Assembly: GCF_040869045.1 (NCBI RefSeq)
Contig: NC_090319.1
Location: 51,246,779 to 51,310,778 of the forward strand
Direction of reading: 5' to 3'
From: Eurosta solidaginis
Taxonomy: Eukaryota; Arthropoda; Insecta; Diptera; Tephritidae
DNA length: 64,000 nucleotides
Every line of letters starts with the position of its first letter. Within the stretch, counting starts at the first letter, position 1. Shown here one piece after another: positions 35,501 through 46,235 of this stretch. A model generated the notes under the pieces. It saw only the letters and a list, made by a program, of their open reading frames with translations, was not told the origin of the DNA and searched no databases. A program made the position numbers and the translations under genes.

Positions 35501-35818
35501 GTGGACAAACAACAGAGTTTGAGGCAACGAATTGGGATAATGAGTGTTAGGATGAACCACAGGTACGACAAGAAGAACAATTCGGAAGGGCTCTTGGAGG
35601 GAGATTTGGTACTGCTATACAACCCTCACCGGCGGAAAAGTGTTCCACCCAAATTTTGGTGCAGATGGGAAGGCCCGTACAAAGTTGTTAAGAGGATTAG
35701 TGATACCATCTACCTCATACAAACCATTGGGAAACTACGAAATAGAAGTTTTGTTCATTTGGAGAGGCTATCAGCGGTTAGATTGAGATATTTGTCTGAT
35801 CGGGATGATCAGACTTAG
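35501..35818 (+). pseudogene. Integrase C-terminal fragment with GPY module
   Basis: G-D-L-V-L-L-Y-N-P, then K-F-W-C-R-W-E-G-P-Y-K-V-V, is the C-terminal GPY/F module of Ty3/gypsy integrases, which contacts DNA and the target. The frame is open for ~105 codons to the stop just before the polypurine tract. The catalytic core is absent. Confidence 0.85.
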
Positions 35819-35829
35819 GGGGAGGGCAG
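35816..35829 (+). promoter_or_regulatory. Polypurine tract
   Basis: A purine-rich run (TTAGGGGGAGGGCAG region) directly before the 3' LTR, where plus-strand DNA synthesis would be primed. Confidence 0.75.
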
Positions 35830-36332
35830 TGTGACGAATATTACCATATCTAAGGTTATTATATAAAAGCACAACAACAGAAACATTAAGCAAGCTACAT
35901 AAACACATTAGTCATCATTTATCAACATACATACAAGGCAACGAAGAGATAACTCACATACAGATGAAGTCATCGGTAGAAATTTTACTCACATATACAC
36001 GCGCATATGGCTATGCGAGAGGCTATAAACTTGTATCTGTAGTTAATAGCTGGTAGCGTATAGCTGGTAACCAAATAGAAAATTCTAGCAGAAGAAGCGT
36101 TTAGACAATTGGGCACAGAGTATAAAAGCAGCGAAAGTTGAGTAATTTGGAATCATTTTGATTTAAGCACGCTATCAGTTGCGAAGTGAAATTTAATTGC
36201 GAAGTACTTTCAAAGTAGTCTAATAAAGACCATTTTGTAATACAGAATATTGGAGTGTTTTATTCAACAGTTTAGCGATACGAACGTAAGCAGAAGGTTG
36301 CAAATAAGCGGAATTTTTCGAAATTCGTTACA
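35830..36332 (+). repeat. 3' LTR (503 bp)
   Basis: TATAAAA at 36121-36127 and AATAAA at 36222-36227. It ends AAATTCGTTACA. Very similar to the 5' LTR. Confidence 0.9.
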
Positions 36333-36579
36333 ATACGATTTCGCAAATAAATATCCAATGAACCCATATACCAGATTTCAATGAGAAATCTAAATATTTA
36401 CTCAAGTAATCCTGTGCACAGACAGGCGGACGGACGGTCATGGCTAAATCAATTCCTTTTTTCAACCTGAGCTTTTTGATATAAGGAAGTCTATATTTAT
36501 GTCGGTTTGTTTATTTCATTACGATCAACATTATGTTACCAAAGTTAATAAACTCTGTGTGCAAAGCACGTTGAGTGTA

Positions 36580-37198
36580 CAAATATTGTCACTAATAAGC
36601 ATTACCCCATATTCCCTACAGGGCTTGTTTACATTGTCCGCACACATACGAATTCGTTGTTTTTTTTGTCACTTTGATTGTCTCTCATTCTACTTTTATT
36701 ACACTTTTTCGTACTAAAGTTTTGCTTATGTGTGCATCTTTAGTTTCATTTTACTTGAAGATAGTTTTGCAAAGCTCAATTTCTTCTAAGCAAACTGTGT
36801 GCTGTTACGTTTACTGTAAATATTTTCTGTTTTCGCATTTTTTTTACATTCCTTGTGTTTACGTATTGTTATTTATTGTTTTAAGCTTCTTTCTTTTGTA
36901 AGTTTTGCTGTTACTATTGTGGCTACATTTAGTTAAAGTATAACTAGAGTATGCTAATCTGCGTTTTGTGTCCTTATTTACACAATAGATATAACTAATT
37001 TTTAAGTTTACTGTTATTTTTTAACAATAGTAGAAAAATACATATGTTTATAAATTTAACTAGCCGTGTAAACAATTAAGCCAAGATTAATCGTTATGTG
37101 TTTTGAAATTCAAATTAAAATGGTATATACAAAGTTTTATATATGGCACAAAAAATAATTGAAGTGGAAAATTGAGTTGCAGTAAAAATGAACAAAAA
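36580..37198. other. Unassigned T-rich spacer
   Basis: Open frames here encode only hydrophobic runs expected from T-rich DNA. Nothing was recognised. Confidence 0.4.
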
Positions 37199-40100
37199 AC
37201 AAGTAAGGAAGGATAAGTTCGGGTGTAACCGAACATTACATACTCAGTTGAGAGCTATGGAGACAAAATAAGGGAAAATCACCACGTAGGAAAATGAACC
37301 TAGGGTAACCCTGGAATGTGTTTGTATGACATGCATATCAAATGGAAGGTATTAAAGAGTATTTTGAGAGGGAGTGGGCCATAGTTCTATAGGTGGACAC
37401 CTTTTCGAGATTTCGCCATAAAGGTGGACCAGGGGTGACTCTGGAATTTGTTTGTACGATATGGGTATCAAATGAAAGGTGTTAATTAGTATTTTAAAAG
37501 GGAGTGGGCCTTAGTTCTATAGGTGGACGCCTTTTCGGGATATCGTTATAAAGGTGGATCAGGGGTGGCTCTAGAATGCGGTTGTACAATAAGAGTATCA
37601 AACGAAAGGTGTTAATGAGTGTTTTAAAAGGGAGTGGGCCTTAGTTCTATGGGTTGAAGCCTTTTCGAGATATTGCCATAAATGTGGACCAGGGCTGACT
37701 CTAGAATTTGTTTCTACGATATGGGTATAAAATGAAAGGTGTTAATGAGTATTTTAAAAGGGAGTGGGCCTTAGTTCTATAGGTGGACGGCTTTTCGAGA
37801 TATCGCCATAAAGGTGGACCAGTGCTGACTCTAGAATTAGTTTGTATGATATAGGTACCAAATAAAAGGTGTTAATGAGTATTTTAAAAGGGAGTGGGCC
37901 TTAGTTATATGGTGTACGCCTTTTCGAGATATTGCTATAAAGGTGGGCCAGGGGTGACTCTAGAATTAATTTGTACGATATGGGTATCAAATGAAAGGTG
38001 TTAATTAGTATTTTAAAATTGGGTGTGCCTTAGTTCTATGGGTGGACGCCTTTTCGAGATATCGCCATAAAGGTGGACCAGGGATGACTCTAGAATGCGT
38101 TTGTACAATATGGGTATCAAACGAAAGGTGTTAATGAGTATTTTAAAAGGGAGTGGGCCTTAGTTCTATGCGTTGAAGCCTTTTCGAGATATTGCCATAA
38201 ATGTGGACCAGGGCTGACTCTAGAATTTGTTTCTACGATATGGGTATCAAATGAAAGGTGTTAATGAGTATTTTAAAAGGGAGTGGGCCTTAGTTCTATA
38301 GGTGGACGGCTTTTCGAGATATCGCCATAAAGGTGGACCAGGGCTGACTCTAGAATTAGTTTGTATGATATAGGTACCAAATAAAAGGTGTTAATGAGTA
38401 TTTTAAAAGGGAGTGGGCCTTAGTTATATGGTGTACGCCTTTTCGAGATATTGCCATAAATGTGGACCAGGGCTGACTCTAGAATTAGTTTGTATGATAT
38501 AGGTACCAAATAAAAGGTGTTAATGAGTATTTTAAAAGGGAGTGGGCCTTAGTTCTATGGGTTGAAGCCTTTTCGAGATATTGCCATAAATGTGGACCAG
38601 GGCTGACTCTAGAATTTGTTTCTACGATATAGGTACCAAATAAAAGGTGTTAATGAGTATTTTAAAAGGGAGTGGGCCTTAGTTATATGGTGTACGCCTT
38701 TTCGAGATATTGCTATAAAGGTGGGCTAGGGGTAACTCTAGAATTAATTTGTACGATATGGGTATCAAATGAAAGGTGTTAATTAGTATTTTAAAATTGG
38801 GTGTGCCTTAGTTCTATGGGTGGACGCCTTTTCGAGATATCGCCATAAAGGTGGACCAGGGATGACTCTAGAATGCGTTTGTACAATATGGGTATCAAAC
38901 GAAAGGTGTTAATGAGTATTTTAAAAGGGAGTGGGCCTTAGTTCTATGGGTTGAAGCCTTTTCGAGATATTGCCATAAAGGTGGACCAGGGGTGACTCTA
39001 GAATTTGTTTGTAAGATATGGTTATCAAATGAAAGGTGTTAATGAGTATTTTAAGAGGGAGTGGGGCTTAGTTTTATAGGTGGACGCATTTTCGAGATAT
39101 CGCCATAAAGGTGGACCAGGGGTAACTCTAGAATTTGTTTGTACGATATTGATATCAAATGAAAGTTGTTAATGAGTATTTTAAAAGGGAGTGGGGCTTA
39201 GTTTTATAGGTGGACGCCTCTTCGAGATATCGCCATAAAGGTGGACCAGGGGTGACTCTAGAATTTGTTTGTAAGATATGGTTATCAAATGAAAGGTGTT
39301 AATGAGTATTTTAAGAGGGAGTGGGGCTCAGTTTTATAGGTGGACGCCTTTTCGAGATATCGCCATAAAGGTGGACCAGGGGTAACTCTAGAATTTGTTT
39401 GTACGATATTGATATCAAATGAAAGTTGTTAATGAGTATTTTAAAAGGGAGTGGGGCTTAGTTTTATAGGTGGACGCCTTTTCGAGATATCGCCATAAAG
39501 GCGGACCAGGGGTGACTCTAGAATTTGTTTGTACGATATGGGTATCAAATGAAAAGTATCAATGAGTATTTTAAAAGGGAGAGGGCCTTAGTTCTATAGG
39601 TGGACGCCTTTTCGGGATATCGTTATAAAGGTGGACCAGGGGTGGCTCTAGAATTAATTTGTACGATATGGGTATCAAATGAAGGGTGTTAATGAGTATT
39701 TTAAAAGGGAGTGAGCCTTAGTTCTATGGGATGACGCCTTTTCGAGGTATTGCCATAAAGGTGGACCAGGGGAGACTCTAGAATTTGTTTGTACGATATG
39801 GGTATCAAATGAAAAGTATCAATGAGTATTTTAAAAGGGAGAGGGCCTTAGTTCTATAGGTGGACGCCTTTTCGGGATATCGTTATAAAGGTGGACCAGG
39901 GGTGGCTCTAGAATTAATTTGTACGATATGGGTATCAAATGAAGGGTGTTAATGAGTATTTTAAAAGTGGGTGGGCCTTAGTTCTAAGAGTGGACGCCTT
40001 TTCGAGATATCGCCATAAAGGTGGACCAGGGATGACTCTAGAATGCGTTTGTACAATATGGGTATCAAACGAAAGGTATTAATGAGTATTTTAAAAGGGA

Positions 40101-41889
40101 GTGGGCCTTAGTTCTATGGGTGGACGCCTTTTCGAGATATCGATATAAAGGTGGACCAGGGGTGACTCTAGAATTTGTTTGTATGATATGGATATCAAAT
40201 GAAAGGTGTTAATGAGTATTTTAAAAGGGAGTGGGCCTTAGTTCTATAGATGGACGCCTTTTCGAGATATCGCCATAAAGGTGGACCAGGGGTGACTTTA
40301 GAATTTTTTTACGATATGGGTATCAAATGAAAGGTGTTAGCGAGTATTTGAAAAGGGAGTGGGCCTTAGTTCTATAGGTGGACACCTTTTCGATATATCG
40401 CCATAAAGGTGGACCAGGGGTGGATCTATAATGTGGTTGTACAATATGGGTGTCAAATTAAAGGTATTAATAAGAATTTTAAAAGGGAGTGGTTGTAGTT
40501 GTATATGTGAAGGCGTTTTCGAGATATCGACCAAAATGTGGACCAGGGTGACCCAGAACACCATCTGTTCGCTAATTTAATTATATATGTAATACCACGA
40601 ACAGTATTCCTGCCATGATTCCGTGGGATTTTGATTTCGCCCTGCAGGACTTTTTCATTTTCTTCTACTTAATATCATTGGTGTCACACCAATTTTACAA
40701 AGTTTTTTCTAAAGTTATATTTTGCGTCAATAAACCAATCCAATTACCATGTTTCAAACCTTTTTTCATATTCGGTATAGAATTATGGCACTTTTTTCAT
40801 TTTTCGTAATTTTCGATATCGAAAAAGTGGGCGTGGTCATCGTCAGATTTCGGCCATTTTTTATACCAATAGAAAGTGAGTTCAGATAATTGAGTGCGCT
40901 GAGTTTAGTAAAGATATATCGATTTTTGTTCAAGTTATCGTGTTAATGGCCGAGCGGAATGACAGATGGTTGTCCGTGTATAAAAACTGGACGTTGCTTT
41001 AACCGATTTCGCCCTTTTTCACAGATAACAGTTATCGTCCTAGAATCTAAGCCGCTACCAAATTTCACAAGGATTCGAAAATTTTTGTTCGGATTATGGC
41101 ACTAAATGTATCATAGACAAATCAAATTAAAAAGGGCGGAGCCACGCCCGTTTTGAAATTTTCTTTTACTTTTGTATTTTGTTGCACCATATCATTACTG
41201 GAGTTGAATGTTGACATAATTTACTTATATACTGTAAAGATATTAAATTTTTTGTAAAAATTTCACTTTAAAAAAAAATTTTTTTTAAAAGTGGGCGTAG
41301 TCGTTCTCCGATTTTGCTAATTTTCATTAGGCATACATATAGTAATAAGAGTAATGTTCCTGCCAGATTTCATCATGATATCTTCAACGACTGCCAAATT
41401 ACAGCTTGCAAAACTTCTAAATTACCTTCTTTTAAAAGTGGGCGGTGCCACGCCCATTGTCCAAAATTTTGCTTACTTTATATTCTGCGTCATAAGTTCA
41501 ACCAGCCTACCAAGTTTCATAGCTTTATCTCTCTTTGGTAATGAATTATCGCAATTTTTCGATTTTTCGAAATATTCGATATCGAAAAAGTGGGCGTGGT
41601 TATAGTCCGATATCTTTCATTTTGAATAGCGATCTGAGATGAGCGCCCAGGAACCTACATACCAAATTTCGTCAAGATATCTCAAAAATTTACTCAAGTT
41701 ATCGTGTTAACGGGCAGACGAACGGACGGACGGACGGACGGACGGACATGGCTTAATCAAATTTTTTTTCGATACTGATGATTTTCATATATGGAAGTCT
41801 ATATCTATCTCGATTCCTTTATACCTGTACAACCAACCGTTATCCAATTAAAGTTAATATACTCTGTGAGCTCTGCTCAACTGAGTATA
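37199..41889 (+). mobile_element. Array-bearing repeat element, family 1, copy D, with 7-bp target duplication
   Basis: Starts ACAAGTAAGGAAGGATAAG, hairpin GTTCGG-GTGTAA-CCGAAC, 'catactcagttgag'. It ends 'ctctgctcaactgagtata' at 41889. The flanks are identical 7-mers ACAAAAA (37192-37198 and 41890-41896). It is the largest copy here (4.7 kb) because its 130-bp array has about 25 units. The tail 40800-41889 has GGGCG boxes at about 40826, 40985, 41135, 41292, 41439 and 41592. No protein is encoded, so movement would need a partner in trans. Confidence 0.85.
37290..40555 (+). repeat. 130-bp tandem array of copy D (~25 units) with higher-order structure
   Basis: The spacing of 'gtggaccagg' is exactly 130 bp where measured (38981, 39111, 39241). 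Unit text runs 'gtggaccaggggtgactcta', 'gaatttgtttgtacgatatg', 'ggtatcaaatgaaaggtgtt', 'aatgagtattttaaaaggga', 'gtgggccttagttctatagg', 'tggacgccttttcgagatat', 'cgccataaag'. Variant pairs recur every 260 bp (for example 'gtaagatatggttatcaaat' at 39011 and 39271, 'gaaaagtatcaatgag' at 39551 and 39811), so dimers were copied as blocks. Confidence 0.9.
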
Positions 41890-42399
41890 ACAAAAAGTGA
41901 TTTTCATTATCTATATACAGAGCTGGGTTGTAATGATTACTTTAGGTATTCAATTACCGTCGATTCATCATTACACGTACTTGTAAAGGAACTGATTGCA
42001 TTTCAATTCCACCAAAAAAAAAAAAATACCAAAAGTAATTTCGTTTTTTTGAGGTTCGAATACAAAAAATTTTTTGTTTGTAATTGAAAACAAAAACTTT
42101 GCTGAAATATAATTTCTGCCCCAGTACTTTCGAAAGGAATTGCATGCTTAATTGAAAATATTCAAATTACATTACAAGGAATGCCAAAAGTATTTAATAA
42201 TTTCCCATTCCTGAAAGGAATTGCAAAAGTAATTGAAAAATTCTTAGTGTCAAAAATATTTTTGCGATTTAAGCGGTGATTTTATGAGGCCATAATTACT
42301 CCTTGGACCATAAGAAAATTTTTGTAAAATACAAGCGTTGTATTCTATGACTGACATTAAATTTCTCCTCGCCATATATCTGTAAGGGTATGGTAAGAT

Positions 42400-42790
42400 T
42401 GTATCACCGTAGTTTCTACTTGCAGAAATGCTTTATACGTAGCTGGCAACGTTTCTTCATCTTCTCCCCAAATGCTATTGGCAAGCGACTTGAGGATTTT
42501 GTTGAGGCTTTGTACTTTAGATACAACTTCGATGGTATACGCCTTGAAGGTAATATGCTTGGAGGACAGAGAAGCGGTAGCGCAACACCATCGAAGTGAA
42601 CGTCAAATATTCGACGTCGCAAAACAGAGTGGCCGTGGATTTGGTCGGCTAGGTTCATATAATTTGCAGTCTATCTTTTTATACAATATCTTGGAGTAGA
42701 GTGCCGAGGTTGACTGTGTCAAAAGCTTTTGACAGCACTTGTAGTGCTATGCATTTTGCGAAAAACATGCAGATGAGTGGCTAAGCGAGG
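42400..42790 (-). pseudogene. Jockey-like LINE reverse-transcriptase fragment inside the hAT-like element
   Basis: On the minus strand, L-S-K-A-F-D-T-V-N-L-G-T-L-L-Q-D-I is RT motif A (usually V-A-L-D-L-S-K-A-F-D). Further on comes I-L-K-S-L-A-N-S-I-W-G-E-D-E-E-T-L. The same protein is represented at 51540-52260. Confidence 0.65.
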
Positions 42791-43320
42791 ACGCGCAGTA
42801 AACTGACGTAGCAAGAAGGTCTTCGCTACTGGCGGACGGAGTGATACCGGGCGTTATGACTCACCTTCGTTAGCCGAGATCCCAGGCTTGAAAACGTGCG
42901 TCAGTCAGGCACCTTACTCCAACGTATTTTAGCATTGGCATGGCCCAGGTACAAGGACAAACCTCGAACTGTGAGGAGGTGGAAATTCAAATACCCCGAC
43001 TTAAAAACAATGAGGCAGGATGTATAATTTTACGCATACTTTTAAATATTAAGAAGCTTCTAGCATTGACAAATGTAGTTGCACCTGGAACCGCTATACC
43101 TTAATTACACTTCGCTTCAAACGCTTCTGAGGTTTTATATGGACGTCTCTTTGTCATTGTCTGCTCTAATATTATTTATTACAATATGGTTTAGGGGAGG
43201 CAATTATAGATGCTATTAAGAATACGAGAAAAGAAAAAAGTTTTCCGGAACATTAAGGCTGTTTATTTAATTCCAGCTGAATGTATCAAAAAAAATTAAA
43301 AATTTTGCTGATTTCCTATA
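42791..43320. other. hAT-like element interior, unassigned
   Basis: No coding match between the LINE fragment and the right inverted end. Confidence 0.4.
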
Positions 43321-44192
43321 GCCACCACACTTTCGTAGCGGAGGAATGGAATGGGAAATTCGAAAGTACTTCCCTCATTCCTTGTAATATAATTGAAATT
43401 TCGATTACATTTCCCATTCCTTTCGAAAGTACTGGGAAAGAAATTACAACAGTGCAAGGTACTTTTTTTTCAATTACAAGCAAAAAATTTTTTGCACTCC
43501 AGTCTCAAAAACCAAATTATTTTTAGGAATTGTAATGTAATCAATTCTTTTGCGGTGGAGGAATGGAAATTATTAGTTTTAACAATTACTGAGGAAAGTA
43601 ATGGGTAATGTAATGGAATTGAATTAAACGAGCTCTGTCTACATATATATAAAGAAGGGTGTATGTTTGTATGCAGCTAATGTACTACGAAATCACTCCG
43701 CTGATTTTATTGAAGGATGTCTTCACACCAACCCATAAAGTATTCCGTTGAAATGAACAATTTCTTTTCATGGCACGATTCGCCTAAAAGTTGGTATATA
43801 GGTAGTCCTTTGCCTAGATTAGTATTTACGATATTTTTTTTAGGGGAAGTGGACCAGGGACCCAAAAACTTCGAGGCCTTCTATTCATTGTACGATTTTC
43901 CTGAATTTTGGTATGATTAGTATTTCCCCAGATTAGTATTTACCATACCTTTTTGTTTCGGGTAGTAGACCAGGGACCGGTCTATTGGAACAAACTCTAC
44001 TCACGTTTCGATTTGTTATAAAAGTAGCCCCTTGCCTAGAAAAATATTTACAATACTTTTTTTCTCGGAAGTGCTCCCAGAACAAATTCTATTAAAAGTT
44101 CGATTCGCATGAAATTAGGTATATTGGGAGCCCTTTGCCTTGATTCATATTTACAACACTTTTTCCGCGAAATGGACCAGGGATCGACTGGA

Positions 44193-44418
44193 ACTAGGAG
44201 TGGGACAGGGACTGGGACTGGGAGTGGGACTGAGACTGAGACTGGAACTGGGACTAGGACTGGGACTGGGACTGGGACTGGGACTGGGACTGGGACTGGG
44301 ACTGGGACTGGGACTGGGACTGGGACTGGGACTGGGACTGGGACTGTGACTGGGACTGGGACTGGGACTGGGACTGGAATTGGGACTAGGACTGGGACTG
44401 GGATTGGGACTGGGAAGG
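44193..44418 (+). repeat. (GGGACT)n hexanucleotide array, G-quadruplex prone
   Basis: A perfect run covers about 44261-44346 (14 units), with imperfect units on both sides. GGG triplets are separated by three bases throughout, fitting the G3-N3 quadruplex pattern on the plus strand. The open frames here (Thr-Gly, Leu-Gly, Pro-Ser repeats) are consequences of the repeat. Confidence 0.9.
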
Positions 44419-44640
44419 GCGAAGATAAAAAGAGACCGAGAAAGAGATAGAGTTACACGAAAACAGAGAGATACGGATATATAGAGCGAAAAAGAAGTGA
44501 TGGAAAAGATGAATAAGGAGCAAGAGATACAGCGAAAGAAAAATGCAGAGGGAGGAGTGAATAAAATTATAAGGAAAAGAGGGAGAGAGAAGGAGGGAGA
44601 ATAAGACGTATACACTTCGTAAAAGTTATGCCGATAAACC
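44419..44640 (+). repeat. Purine-rich (GA) tract
   Basis: Mostly A and G ('agagaccgagaaagagatag', 'gagggagagagaaggaggga'), continuing the purine strand bias of the GGGACT array. Confidence 0.7.
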
Positions 44641-44989
44641 AAAATTAAGGCAAAACACGTCTGCCGGTTCTGTCTGTAGCTCGCAGAGCACAAAAAAAAT
44701 TATATTCGATTTATCGCGAAAAGAAATGCAAAAAATCATATCGGTAGGCAGGTGGGTAAGTATAATGGCTGCTGTCCACGTCGCCAAAGTAGCTTATGAA
44801 AAGCCGTTTTGAACCCATTGGGTGCAACATCGAATATGTACTACAACCAGCCGAAATTCTTTATAAAATCAAAAATATTTGCAATCTTTGTTTCGAATAA
44901 TCTAACTAGATTTTCCAAAAAGGGTCTTTTGAAGGATACCAAACGTGTTCAAACTAGAGCTTGGCAACAGTCCCTATCGAACTGCATTA

Positions 44990-45480
44990 TCTGCATCTAT
45001 CTTTTCCGGATGCCCCAATAAAAGGTGCGGCGCTTTAAATGGTACATACTGTGGTGCTCTTCCACTTTCTTACCGCTGAGCTGCTACGTGCAAGCTCAAC
45101 CGTTACCTAATTTCCTCGGATTCCCCCTATATCCTGGAACTCATATATTGCATATTTCCAGAGTGTTGGCTAACGCATGTCTAAGCTGCTTGCATGCCCC
45201 TACTGGCTGGATGCTAATGTATGGTCATGCTGGGGCCTTTACTGCTGCTTACCTTTTAGAAAAAAAAGAGATATTCGTCTGTTATGTTACAGACCTCAAG
45301 TTATTTGTTTCTGCTATAAATACATTACAGTATGAGGGCAGTGTGAATGGCGTAGACATCTTTAGCGAATTCACGTGAGTCCATTTTGGAACTATCGTTG
45401 TAGATAAGTATGCCACCTTTATCTGGAACCGTGCCCTTTTTCTAATCATTACTACTTCTAATGGTAGTAGTACCGTCGCT
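44990..45480 (-). pseudogene. LINE RNase H/C-terminal fragment (LOA-like)
   Basis: Minus-strand frames give Y-N-D-S-S-K-M-D-S (normally Y-T-D-G-S-K-M-D), then Y-C-N-V-F-I-A-E and V-P-G-Y-R-G-N-P, in RNase H order. F-Y-W-G-I and a possible C-terminal block follow. It is very degenerate. Confidence 0.45.
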
Positions 45481-45800
45481 GTCAACATGCATTTTACGGG
45501 GATAGTAATCTATTTCCGAATTGAAAGTTCCCAGCAGAAGTAATTTAAGGATACTACTACGCTCTTTCTGAGTAACTTCTTGTATCCAGATTCCTTAATT
45601 GTCAGTGCGGTTTATTCCGACGTACACACATAATAATTGCATGGCTATCAGAAGCAGGTTTAAGATTTGTCCCAAGGTCGTCATGGAGCAGATTCTCCAG
45701 ACTTAGCCACGGCCACATCCCTGTGCCAACCTCCTTTATTTAGCCAACGTTCTTTAAATGATTACACTTATCACTGAAGGAAGTGGACGCGAAAACTGGA
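45481..45800. other. Unassigned spacer
   Basis: May include more decayed LINE sequence on the minus strand. Not supportable. Confidence 0.3.
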
Positions 45801-45804
45801 CCAC

Positions 45805-46235
45805 CGTATAATTAACTATTCTCAATTACAACTGACTATTATCAATAACAATTGACGCTTTCGAATTTCTTGGGATAACACTTTCTCATTTGCAAGTGAT
45901 AAATCTCATTTTTATATTACGCTTTCGCATAAAGAATCGACTATTCTCATTTACAACTGACTGTCCTCAATTGCACTTGGCGCTTTCAATTTTGAAATAA
46001 CGCTTTTCCATTCACAAGTGATTAATATCATTTCGCTATGACGCATTTACATTTAAAATTAACTATTCTTATTTGCAACTCACTATTCTCAACAACAACT
46101 GACTTCTATCATTTACAACTGACTATTCTCAATTAAAATTGACGCTTTTACACCTGACTATTCTCGTATCCACATAACACTCTCGCATTCACATTGAACG
46201 CTTTCGCATTTGCAGCTGACTATTCTCCTATGAAA
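45805..46235 (+). repeat. ~20-bp degenerate minisatellite, left part
   Basis: Units such as 'ctgactattctcaattacaa' and 'ctgactattctcgtatccac', with a second flavour 'gacgctttcgcatttgcag', recur every ~20-21 bp. Confidence 0.75.

Larger units (their letters stand above)
32832..36332 (+). mobile_element. Ty3/gypsy LTR retrotransposon, internally deleted, 3.5 kb
   Basis: Two LTRs start TGTGACGAATATTACC. The 3' copy ends in TTACA; the 5' copy has TTAAA there. The insertion is flanked by a 4-bp target duplication ATAC (32828-32831 and 36333-36336). Order: 5' LTR, primer-binding site, gag, protease, a deletion removing reverse transcriptase, RNase H and the integrase core, integrase C-terminus, polypurine tract, 3' LTR. 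The tRNA-Leu-type primer site and the G-P-Y integrase module support Ty3/gypsy, perhaps mdg3-like. The element cannot move on its own. LTR differences (point changes and a ~18-bp deletion in the 5' LTR) show that it is not brand new. Confidence 0.9.
32074..36579 (+). mobile_element. Family-4 repeat element interrupted by a Ty3/gypsy element
   Basis: Begins 'gaagtaagggagtataagct', then CGG-ATGTAG-CCGAAC and 'tatactcagcgtgag'. It ends 'agcacgttgagtgta' (36579), again complementing the start motif. It lacks the 130-bp array. The flanks of the LTR element rejoin: 'gtgggcgtggttatcatac' before and 'gatttcgc' after match the uninterrupted text of copy F at 47702-47730. Confidence 0.75.
41918..43637. 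mobile_element. Non-autonomous hAT-like element with ~300-bp inverted ends
   Basis: The left end is CAGAGCTGGGTTGTAATG; the reverse complement of the right end is CAGAGCTCGTTTAATTC. Long inverted similarity follows through 'cctttcgaaagtactgg' and 'caattacaa(a/g)caaaaaattt'. The flanks TCTATATA (41910-41917) and TCTACATA (43638-43645) form an 8-bp target duplication with one mismatch. An 8-bp duplication and CAGxGxTG-type ends are hAT hallmarks. No transposase is present; the interior holds a LINE fragment. Confidence 0.7.
41910..44685 (+). mobile_element. Possible Helitron-like element, interrupted by the hAT-like element
   Basis: The 5' start TCTATATA follows an A, and the continuation 'tatataaagaagggtgtatg' resembles starts of dipteran elements I associate with Helitron-like repeats. 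Three imperfect ~150-bp units follow ('gaccaggga', 'cctagattagtatttac'), then the GGGACT array and a 3' 'cacgtctgccggttctgtct'. There is no clear CTRR terminus, so the class and 3' end are weak. Confidence 0.3.

Noticed and set aside
36499..36901. Hydrophobic frames that might be small membrane proteins
   Set aside because: T-rich DNA gives Phe/Leu/Ser-rich translations; there is no conserved motif, codon signal or neighbour support.
37290..40555. CRISPR-like regular array
   Set aside because: The units are continuous 130-bp tandem repeats without unique spacers, inside a eukaryotic transposon-like element.
44109..44693. Long frames of Thr-Gly, Leu-Gly and Pro-Ser repeats on both strands
   Set aside because: They are translations of the GGGACT hexamer, open in several frames at once, with no domain at either side.
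45025..45378. 117-codon plus-strand frame with a hydrophobic start, possibly a secreted protein
   Set aside because: The opposite strand shows LINE RNase H motifs in order, so the plus frame is probably incidental.
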